DNA of 5,823 nt, from contig JAMCXR010000027.1 in the NCBI GenBank assembly GCA_023474185.1, positions 1-5,823 on the forward strand, written 5' to 3'. Position 1 is the first letter of the stretch. The number at the start of each line of letters is the position of its first letter. The notes beneath the pieces were generated by a model. It saw only the letters and a list, made by a program, of their open reading frames with translations, searched no databases and had not been told where the DNA came from. The stretch is from Patescibacteria group bacterium. GTDB taxonomy: Bacteria; Patescibacteriota; Minisyncoccia; UBA6257; Colwellbacteraceae. The position numbers were made by a program, and so were the translations under genes. Positions 1 through 4,845 of the stretch are shown here, piece after piece.

Positions 1-154
1 GATCCTGTATCCTTCTACTATCCCTTGATTCTGCAAGGAGCTGGGCGGGATTCAATACTACGACGACTACGGCGGCGAGGATTCCTATGACGGCTATGCT
101 TATGAGGAGTTCGATGAGGGTGAAGGAATCCTTGGAGGTTGTTGGGGAAGCCAT
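1..154 (-). CDS. Type IV prepilin-like protein, 5' part only (runs off left edge)
   Basis: The minus strand from an ATG at 154-152 reads 51 codons to the window edge. Residues 1-10 form a short polar leader (MASPTTSKDS). Residues 11-26 are FTLIELLISIAVIGIL, the class III (prepilin) signal: Phe at mature +1, Glu at +5 (E15), then a hydrophobic helix to about residue 34 and a polar stretch ending RDSRRIQD. This is the N-methylation motif of type IV pilins and pseudopilins, which are processed by the PilD prepilin peptidase and built into pili or secretion pseudopili at the membrane. The residue just before the cleavage point is Ser10, not the usual Gly. An in-frame TAA lies 12 bases upstream of the ATG, so this ATG is the first possible one; no Shine-Dalgarno precedes it. 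The C-terminal head domain is outside the window, so major pilin, minor pilin and pseudopilin cannot be told apart. The family call is firm and the subtype open. Confidence 0.88.
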   Translation of the reverse strand, partial: MASPTTSKDSFTLIELLISIAVIGILAAVVVVVLNPAQLLAESRDSRRIQD

Positions 155-199
155 GATATATGGATATTAGCAGAATACGTTGGGGGGAGGGAGAGCTGG

Positions 200-230
200 A
201 CGTTACGACGGTCGGCAAGACGCTTAACGT
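200..230. repeat. Short inverted repeat ACGTTA / TAACGT
   Basis: ACGTTA at 200-205 is perfectly complementary to TAACGT at 225-230, with 19 bases between, and T is continuous from 230 to 234 after the right arm. The stem is only 6 bp and AT-containing, so it is a poor terminator; no gene ends here on the plus strand. It could be a regulator site for the divergent genes or chance. Confidence 0.3.
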
Positions 231-245
231 TTTTCCCTTTTCCGG

Positions 246-280
246 CTCGGAGTTTGGCTGGTAAACGTTCAGTCTCCGAG
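246..280. repeat. Inverted repeat CTCGGAG / CTCCGAG
   Basis: CTCGGAG at 246-252 and CTCCGAG at 274-280 are perfect reverse complements separated by 21 bases. The pair lies just upstream of the rightward -35 element. A dyad with widely spaced arms upstream of a promoter can bind a dimeric regulator, but a 7-base match in 200 bases is also compatible with chance. Confidence 0.35.
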
Positions 281-284
281 AACT

Positions 285-304
285 GTTGCGAGTTGCGCCG
301 CAAC
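285..304 (+). promoter_or_regulatory. Possible operator: GTTGCG direct repeat plus palindrome
   Basis: GTTGCG occurs at 285-290 and again at 292-297, and the second copy forms a near-perfect 13-base palindrome, GTTGCG-C-CGCAAC, at 292-304. The palindrome sits entirely between the -35 and -10 elements of the predicted promoter, where a bound repressor would block RNA polymerase. The repeat is directly visible; the operator role is inferred. It was not noticed elsewhere in the window. Confidence 0.4.
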
Positions 305-314
305 AGGATAAAAT
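286..314 (+). promoter_or_regulatory. Sigma-70-like promoter for the DsbA-family gene cluster
   Basis: TTGCGA at 286-291 (4 of 6 to TTGACA) and TAAAAT at 309-314 (5 of 6 to TATAAT) are separated by exactly 17 bases, the optimal spacer. The predicted transcript start is near 321, giving a leader of about 30 bases before the ATG at 351. With the three following genes closely spaced on the same strand, this promoter could drive the whole 351-2939 cluster. It is predicted from consensus only. Confidence 0.55.
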
Positions 315-350
315 AATCTTGTCGAACTTACCTATTTATTTAAAACCTTT

Positions 351-1109
351 ATGTCGGAGCACGAAAACCACGAAGAAAGACACGAGAGGAAGATGCAAAG
401 CGGGAACAATCCCTTTGTTCTGCCGGCAGCGGTTTTGATTGCCGGCGCCATCATTGCCGCCGCAGTCATCCTGGGACCGAAGCTCTCCGCCGGCAATCAG
501 GGAAACACGGGAACCGCCGCTCAAGGTCAACAACCAACGCAACAAGTCGATATCAATAGCGTCAAAACAGCCGGAGAACCGTTCATCGGCTCGCCGAGCG
601 CGCCGGTCACGATTGCCGAGTGGTCGGACTATCAATGCCCGTTCTGCGATCAGTTTGAGGAACAGACTTTACCCACGATAATACAGAATTATGTCGACAC
701 CGGAAAAGTTAAGATCGTCTTTAAGGATTTGCAGTTCCTCGGACCGGATTCGCAAACCGCGGGAATTATGGGCCGCGCTATTTGGAGCATGGATCCGCAG
801 GCTTGGTTTAAGTGGCGCAGCTACGTCTACTCCCATCAAGGGCAAGAAAACAGCAGTTGGGCAACCGAATCGAAGCTCCTCGCCATGGCTGGAGACGTCG
901 GCATAAACACCACTCAACTCAGCAACTTAATCGCCAAGAACCAGGCAACTTATCAGGCTGAGATAGACGCCGACAAGCAGGAAGGAGCAGCGATGGGCAT
1001 TAACAGCACGCCAAGCTTCGTCATTGGCACTCAGCTTATAGTTGGCGCGCAACCTTTCTCGGTCTTCCAGCAAGCCATAGAAAGTCAGCTTCAAAGTGCT
1101 GGTAAGTAA
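351..1109 (+). CDS. Membrane-anchored DsbA-family thiol:disulfide oxidoreductase
   Basis: A 252-residue protein with a short charged cytoplasmic tail (residues 1-20, rich in H, E, R, K), one membrane anchor at about 22-42, a Gly/Gln-rich linker to about 75, and a DsbA-type thioredoxin domain from about 76. The active site is C96-P-F-C99 within SDYQCPFCDQF. The cis-proline loop T220-P221 lies in NSTPSFVIG, and the helical insertion typical of DsbA falls between them. In this family the CxxC motif exchanges disulfides with secreted proteins; the anchor places the domain outside the cytoplasmic membrane. Only two cysteines are present, both catalytic. The ATG at 351 has no Shine-Dalgarno; it gives a sensible tail-anchor-domain layout and follows the promoter at 286-314. 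It is the first gene of a cluster, 11 bases ahead of a CSSC membrane protein that may be its redox partner. Oxidase versus isomerase/reductase activity cannot be decided from sequence. Confidence 0.93.
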   Translation: MSEHENHEERHERKMQSGNNPFVLPAAVLIAGAIIAAAVILGPKLSAGNQGNTGTAAQGQQPTQQVDINSVKTAGEPFIGSPSAPVTIAEWSDYQCPFCDQFEEQTLPTIIQNYVDTGKVKIVFKDLQFLGPDSQTAGIMGRAIWSMDPQAWFKWRSYVYSHQGQENSSWATESKLLAMAGDVGINTTQLSNLIAKNQATYQAEIDADKQEGAAMGINSTPSFVIGTQLIVGAQPFSVFQQAIESQLQSAGK

Positions 1110-1120
1110 CACTAGAAACG

Positions 1121-1684
1121 ATGTGGCGCGAAGCCAAAGCGGTTTTAAAAACAATAACGCTGGTGTTGCGCCACCCCGCTTACTTGATTGCGGCGACGAT
1201 GGTCGCCGCAATTGCGTTTTGGATTTACGTTTGGGTTCCTAATTTTTCTTTTTTTGCCAAAGTCGTTTTCTCTGCCGACTACACGTTTTCCGGCAAGTTA
1301 GACATGGTAATCGCGTCCTTCGGATATTTTAATACCGGTTTTTCCACCGCGGAAAAAGTTTTGACTATCGCCAACGCCGCGCTTATAGGAATCAGCTTGA
1401 CTTTGGGAGCGTATTACGTTTCCAACCGCGCCTCTGCTCTTTCGACGGCAGGCTTGAGCGGCCTGGGGATGATAGCAAGTTTGTTGGGAGTGGGCTGCAG
1501 CTCCTGCGGGTCTGTTTTGCTCTCGTCTTTAATTGGCATCGGCGGCGCAACGGAGTTTACCCATCGGCTTCCCTTCGGGGGATACACCTTTGATGTCCTC
1601 GGAACACTGCTCGTCTTGTCCTCGATCTATTTCACCGCACACGCAATTTCCGGGCCGGCGGTTTGCGAGCCGGTTACTAAATAG
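1121..1684 (+). CDS. Unrecognised polytopic membrane protein with CSSC motif, candidate redox partner of DsbA-like protein
   Basis: This 187-residue, strongly hydrophobic protein matches no family I can name. Likely membrane segments lie at about 19-38, 82-101, 110-125, 130-143 and 156-174, with a less clear one near 60-72. The outstanding feature is G125-C126-S127-S128-C129-G130, a CxxC pair set in a Gly/Ser/Leu-rich hydrophobic region, so the cysteines sit in or at the edge of the bilayer. A third cysteine, C182, lies in the C-terminal tail. DsbB and VKOR, which reoxidise DsbA, and CcdA/DsbD, which carry electrons outward, also use cysteine pairs at membrane edges, but the other expected signatures are missing: no second CxxC or loop cysteine pair as in DsbB/VKOR, and no CcdA-type PC motif. 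The gene starts 11 bases after the DsbA-like gene and ends 4 bases before the transporter, so co-transcription is likely. A thiol-redox role is inferred from motif plus neighbour. Metal or metalloid handling through the CxxC is the main alternative. Confidence 0.85.
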   Translation: MWREAKAVLKTITLVLRHPAYLIAATMVAAIAFWIYVWVPNFSFFAKVVFSADYTFSGKLDMVIASFGYFNTGFSTAEKVLTIANAALIGISLTLGAYYVSNRASALSTAGLSGLGMIASLLGVGCSSCGSVLLSSLIGIGGATEFTHRLPFGGYTFDVLGTLLVLSSIYFTAHAISGPAVCEPVTK

Positions 1685-1688
1685 TCAG

Positions 1689-2939
1689 ATGCCGAAAAAC
1701 TCGAAGACTTTTTCCAATAAAATCGGCCCCGGCATCATTACCGGAGTAGCCGACGACGACCCGTCGGGAGTTTTGACTTATATTCAGTCCGGACTGGTTT
1801 TGGGCGCCGCTTCGTTTTGGCTGGCCCTTTTCATGCTGCCGATGATGTACTCTGTCCAAGAAATGTCTGGACGCTTGGGGTTGAAAAGCGGCAAGGGACT
1901 AATGGGTTTAATTAAGGATAACTGCCGGCCTCTAGTTTTTTGGGTAATCGCCTTATCATCGGCGGCGGTAATTATCATCAACATCGGCGCCGATTTGTTG
2001 GCGATGTCCATTATTGGCGAAAGTCTTATCGGCCTGTCGCGATTTATCTGGCTGCCGTTTATAGCCCTTCTTATAATTTGCGGGATGGTTTTCCTTTCTT
2101 ACAAGAGATTCGCGGAGATAATGAAATGGTTAACGCTCTCATTAATTTTTTACATAATAGCGGTCTTTTATATGCGAGTTCCGTGGCTACCGACACTCAA
2201 AGCGACTCTTCTTCCTTCAATCTCCTTTGGTGCCAACTCGCTAATGCTCATCGCCGCCATTTTAGGGACTACCATTTCCCCTTACCTTTTTTTCTGGCAA
2301 TCGAGCGAGGAAGTCGAAGAAGAAAAAGAAAAAACGGAAGAGGGTCATAGAAAATATGTCATCACCTCAAGAAGAATACGCGACTTGAGGGAAGACACCT
2401 TCATCGGCATGTTGTTTTCGGAGATTGGCGCCTGGTTCATGATGGTCGGCGGAGCTCAGCTTTTCCGTCTGTACCATATCAGCCAAATCAATAATTTTAA
2501 CCAAGTAGCTCTGGTTCTGAAACCGGCGCTCGGTCCAGCCGCCTACTTGATCTTCGGCTTGGGAATAATCGGCGTCGGAGCTATCGCCATACCGACTCTA
2601 GCCGGCAGTGTTGGCTATATCTTCGCCGAAGCCTTCGGCTGGAAAGAAGGAATAAACAAAAAATTCAAAGAAGCCAGCAGATTTTATTTAACCATCATTA
2701 TCGCTATGTTGGCCGGTTTGGCCATTAACGTTCTGCATTTGAATCCCGTGCAGCTTTTAATTTACACGGCTGTGCTTTACACGATTATCACGCCTCCCTT
2801 GGTTTATCTCCTGTTAAAGCTCGCCAGCAACCAAAAAATCGTGGGCAACAAAACAACTCCGCCGATTATCCAGTACATCGGCATCGCAACTTTAATAGCG
2901 ATGACTGCCTCGGCCATCGGATACCTCCTCACTCTCTAA
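1689..2939 (+). CDS. Divergent NRAMP (SLC11)-family divalent metal transporter, DDDPSG/ISPY type
   Basis: A 416-residue membrane protein with about 11 hydrophobic segments. The first carries GPGIITGVADDDPSG, the NRAMP TM1 signature, and the sixth carries TTISPYLFFWQ, the TM6 signature. Compared with canonical Mn/Fe transporters, DPGN becomes D24-P-S-G27 and MPH becomes S197-P-Y199: the metal-binding Asp is kept, while the Asn and the Met ligands are Gly and Ser. TM6 is followed by an acidic, charged loop (SSEEVEEEKEKTEE, 205-218). Family membership is clear; divalent metal uptake is the family role, but Mn/Fe specificity is not supported, so no mntH symbol is given. The frame is open upstream to an ATG at 1533, which would overlap the preceding gene by 152 bases and add 52 non-NRAMP residues. 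The ATG at 1689, 4 bases after the upstream stop and 14 residues before the TM1 motif, is preferred. Third gene of the 351-2939 cluster. Confidence 0.92.
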   Translation: MPKNSKTFSNKIGPGIITGVADDDPSGVLTYIQSGLVLGAASFWLALFMLPMMYSVQEMSGRLGLKSGKGLMGLIKDNCRPLVFWVIALSSAAVIIINIGADLLAMSIIGESLIGLSRFIWLPFIALLIICGMVFLSYKRFAEIMKWLTLSLIFYIIAVFYMRVPWLPTLKATLLPSISFGANSLMLIAAILGTTISPYLFFWQSSEEVEEEKEKTEEGHRKYVITSRRIRDLREDTFIGMLFSEIGAWFMMVGGAQLFRLYHISQINNFNQVALVLKPALGPAAYLIFGLGIIGVGAIAIPTLAGSVGYIFAEAFGWKEGINKKFKEASRFYLTIIIAMLAGLAINVLHLNPVQLLIYTAVLYTIITPPLVYLLLKLASNQKIVGNKTTPPIIQYIGIATLIAMTASAIGYLLTL

Positions 2940-3042
2940 TTTGTCTTTTCGTGCTTTGAAGACTCTATCGGTGCCGCTTCAGAAATTGGTAATCGACTGA
3001 CTACGGTTTGCCTTAAAATACGAGCAGTAGTACCATGAAATT
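2940..3042. other. Intergenic gap between transporter and SIMPL gene
   Basis: This 103-base gap on the plus strand has no hairpin followed by a T-run, so no Rho-independent terminator for the upstream cluster is visible. Promoter-like words occur only in its last 35 bases. Confidence 0.5.
3008..3036 (+). promoter_or_regulatory. Weak candidate promoter for the SIMPL-thpR pair
   Basis: TTGCCT at 3008-3013 and TACCAT at 3031-3036 (each 4 of 6 to consensus) are 17 bases apart. The start would then fall at about 3043, the A of the SIMPL ATG, giving a leaderless mRNA. A better -10 word, TAAAAT at 3014-3019, exists but has no -35 at normal distance (TTGGTA at 2986 is 22 bases away). Either reading is tentative. 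Confidence 0.3.
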
Positions 3043-3804
3043 ATGAACACCAAATTGCGTAACTATTTGGGCGGGGCTGCCATTCTTTTATCGTTTGCTG
3101 TCGTCATCGGAATATTCGTTTTCCTCAATTATTATTCCCAAAGCGTGGAAATTAACCGCACTTTTTCCGCTTCCGGAACCGGAGAAGCGGTGGGCATCCC
3201 CAACGTGGCCCAAGTGACCGCCAGCGTGCTCACCCAAGGCGGCAAAGACATTGCTTCGCTTCAGTCGCAGAACTCCCAGAAAGCCAACAACATCATCAGC
3301 TTCCTTCAAAGCCAGGGAGTGGAAAGAAAAGATATCCAAACCCAGTCATATAATTTGGAGCCGAGGTACACTTATTACAGCTGCGCCGCCAGCAGCGCTT
3401 CTTGTCCTCCGCCAACCATCACCGGATATACCATTACCCAAGCCATCCAAATTAAGATCCGCGATTTCAGCAAGATAGGCGGGATCTTAACCGGAGTCGT
3501 TGCCGACGGAGCCAACACCATTTCCCAGCTTTCTTTTACCACTGACTCTTCATCGACCCTGGCGCTCGAAGATCAAGCTCGCGGCGAAGCCATAACCAAA
3601 GCGCAGGAAAGGGCTCAAGCCATAGCCAAGGAAGCCGGATTCCGTTTGGGAAGGCTCATCGCGGTGAATGTCGTTTATAGCGGAGAGCAACCGCCTGTGC
3701 CAATTTACAATTTAGGAGCGGCTCCTTCCGCCGTCACCCCGAATATTCAGCCAGGATCGGAAAAAATCACAGCAACCGCCACTTTGACTTACGAAATAAA
3801 CTAA
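3043..3804 (+). CDS. Membrane-anchored SIMPL-domain (DUF541) surface protein
   Basis: A 253-residue protein with one N-terminal membrane segment at about 11-29 followed by a SIMPL/DUF541 domain. Supporting stretches are the first strand FSASGTGEAVGIPNVAQVTA (41-60), the helix with NNIISFLQSQGVERKDIQTQSY (82-103), TGYTITQAIQIKIRD (127-141), the second helix with repeated Ala/Lys (EAITKAQERAQAIAKEAGF, 182-200) and the closing strand ITATATLTYEI. The family includes Brucella BP26 and forms ring or tube assemblies outside the cytoplasm; its general biochemical role is not settled, so none is assigned. Two cysteines, C114 and C121, are the only ones in the protein, lie in the extracellular part and could form a disulfide. 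The ATG at 3043 overlaps the end of a three-codon frame (ATGAAATTATGA, 3035-3046). The stop is 4 bases before the next gene, which suggests co-transcription with thpR. Confidence 0.9.
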   Translation: MNTKLRNYLGGAAILLSFAVVIGIFVFLNYYSQSVEINRTFSASGTGEAVGIPNVAQVTASVLTQGGKDIASLQSQNSQKANNIISFLQSQGVERKDIQTQSYNLEPRYTYYSCAASSASCPPPTITGYTITQAIQIKIRDFSKIGGILTGVVADGANTISQLSFTTDSSSTLALEDQARGEAITKAQERAQAIAKEAGFRLGRLIAVNVVYSGEQPPVPIYNLGAAPSAVTPNIQPGSEKITATATLTYEIN

Positions 3805-3808
3805 TTCG

Positions 3809-4375
3809 ATGAGGGTTTTTATAGCCCTGCCTCTCCCTAAAGCATCAGCCGATTTTCTGGCCGAATGGACCAATAAGTTTTCTCAAACCAATCCGTCCGC
3901 TTTGCGCCAGCTGATGCCGGAGGAAATGCACCTCACTCTTATACCGCCATGGCAAGCCGAAGCGGACAACCTAAAAATAGTTAAGGAGGCAATAGACGCC
4001 GTGGCGCCTCTTTTTAATCCGATTTCAATAAAATTGGACACGATTTCTTACAAAATGAGCGGTTTAAACCCCCGCCTAGTGTGGGCAACCGGACCCCGCC
4101 TTAAGGAGGCCGAAGAGTTGCGCAACAAAATTTACGAGCATCTTAAGAAAGCCGGCTCCGGACCGGTCACTCTGCAATACCCCAAACTTTTGACCCACAT
4201 AACCCTAGCCAGGATCAGCGGTAAATTGCCGGATAAGTTTCCGCGAAAACTGTCGGAAAAAATCGGCACACAAGGAAAAGCGGCGGGGGCGGCGATTTAT
4301 GAGTCGGTTCCGTTGCCTAACGGAACCCGTTACAAAATTATTTACTTCCGTGAGTTTTCCGGCCGGCCGGACTAA
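3809..4375 (+). CDS. thpR: RNA 2',3'-cyclic phosphodiesterase / 2'-5' RNA ligase family (ThpR)
   Basis: A 188-residue protein of normal family length. The N-terminus MRVFIALPLP is the typical ThpR opening strand. Both catalytic HxTx motifs of the 2H phosphoesterase superfamily are intact: H41-L-T-L44 within EEMHLTLIPP and H130-I-T-L133 within LLTHITLARI. Family enzymes open 2',3'-cyclic phosphate RNA ends to 2'-phosphates, and some join tRNA halves by a 2'-5' bond in vitro; the physiological substrate in bacteria is unclear. It is cytoplasmic, with no signal or membrane segment. It starts 4 bases after the SIMPL stop without a Shine-Dalgarno. Its TAA (4373-4375) overlaps the speD stop on the other strand, and no terminator lies between the two converging genes. 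Grouping with the SIMPL gene looks positional rather than functional. Confidence 0.9.
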   Translation: MRVFIALPLPKASADFLAEWTNKFSQTNPSALRQLMPEEMHLTLIPPWQAEADNLKIVKEAIDAVAPLFNPISIKLDTISYKMSGLNPRLVWATGPRLKEAEELRNKIYEHLKKAGSGPVTLQYPKLLTHITLARISGKLPDKFPRKLSEKIGTQGKAAGAAIYESVPLPNGTRYKIIYFREFSGRPD

Positions 4376-4773
4376 AACCCTCGCATGATCTCCACGGTCT
4401 TGTAAGAAGAACTGCGGAATCTGTCCTTCATCAAGAGAAAGGCCGGAGTGGGATCCATTGCGCCGCAGGTAAAAACATCAACCGCGGCATAGCCGTGCTC
4501 GGGCCAAGTGTGTATCGAAATATGGGATTCCGCGAGAAGCAGATATCCCGTCACTCCCTGAGGAGAAAACTTATGAAATTTCGACCCGAGAATGGTGGCA
4601 TTAGAAGCGCTGGCTGCATCCACTAGAGCCTGTTCAATGAATTTCGCGTCGTCCAGTTTTTCCGAACCAAAAAAATCGGCGATAATGTGCCGACCCAAAG
4701 GCTTGTGTTCGGATTCGCTTTTCACCTCTTTAAAATCTGCTACCGGATTCCGGCGCTCTAATCTGGCTTTCAT
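4372..4773 (-). CDS. speD: S-adenosylmethionine decarboxylase proenzyme (pyruvoyl-dependent)
   Basis: A 133-residue bacterial/archaeal-type SpeD, which makes decarboxylated S-adenosylmethionine, the aminopropyl donor for spermidine synthesis. The proenzyme self-cleaves at E82-S83 within LLAESHISIHTWPEHGYA, and Ser83 becomes the pyruvoyl group. The proton donor His88 and Cys103 (in VFTCGAMDP) fall at +5 and +20 from the serine, the spacing known from the Thermotoga maritima enzyme (S63, H68, C83). Processing would give a beta chain of 82 and an alpha chain of 51 residues. The family core begins at about residue 25 (KPLGRHIIADFF), so the ATG at 4773 implies an N-terminal extension of about 22 charged residues. 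A GTG at 4725-4723 (codon 17) is an alternative start. A strong promoter lies 27-54 bases upstream, favouring the ATG. No spermidine synthase gene is in the window. Confidence 0.95.
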   Translation of the reverse strand: MKARLERRNPVADFKEVKSESEHKPLGRHIIADFFGSEKLDDAKFIEQALVDAASASNATILGSKFHKFSPQGVTGYLLLAESHISIHTWPEHGYAAVDVFTCGAMDPTPAFLLMKDRFRSSSYKTVEIMRGF

Positions 4774-4799
4774 CGTTTTCGCTAAAATAAAACGAGTTT

Positions 4800-4827
4800 A
4801 TAATACGCTTTTGTCTCCGATAGTCAA
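4800..4827 (-). promoter_or_regulatory. Sigma-70-like promoter for speD
   Basis: On the minus strand TTGACT (4827-4822, 5 of 6) is followed after 16 bases by TATTAT (4805-4800, 5 of 6). The predicted start is near 4793, about 20 bases ahead of the speD ATG. It lies in the 72-base gap after ftsZ, so speD can be expressed independently of ftsZ. This is the best promoter match in the window. Confidence 0.6.
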
Positions 4828-4845
4828 TACCCGAGCCCGATCCTC

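Larger units (their letters stand above)
155..350. other. Divergent intergenic region between the prepilin and DsbA-family genes
   Basis: This 196-base gap separates two divergently transcribed genes. It holds the rightward promoter at 286-314, a GTTGCG repeat cluster at 285-304, and two weaker inverted repeats at 200-230 and 246-280. I looked for a leftward promoter for the pilin gene and found only isolated -10-like words (TATTCT, TAATAT) without a -35 at proper distance. Short open frames cross the region, but none has protein-like composition or a family signature. No tRNA-like cloverleaf was seen. Confidence 0.7.

Noticed and set aside
18..303. Two minus-strand open frames of 66-67 codons
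   Set aside because: They overlap the prepilin gene in other frames, are rich in Arg/Pro/Ser with no domain-like pattern, and the prepilin frame has a clear family signature.
1121..1684. CSSC membrane protein as VKOR, DsbB or CcdA
   Set aside because: It has a single CxxC plus one C-terminal cysteine; the second cysteine pair of VKOR/DsbB and the proline-flanked cysteines of CcdA are absent, so a named assignment is not justified.
1533..1688. Upstream extension of the transporter frame to an ATG at 1533
   Set aside because: It overlaps the CSSC membrane protein by 152 bases, the 52 added residues are Ser/Arg/Pro-rich and unlike an NRAMP N-terminus, and the ATG at 1689 fits the family layout and the 4-base gap.
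1940..2350. 136-codon plus-strand frame inside the transporter gene
   Set aside because: Out-of-frame shadow of a strongly supported membrane protein, with no recognisable domain.
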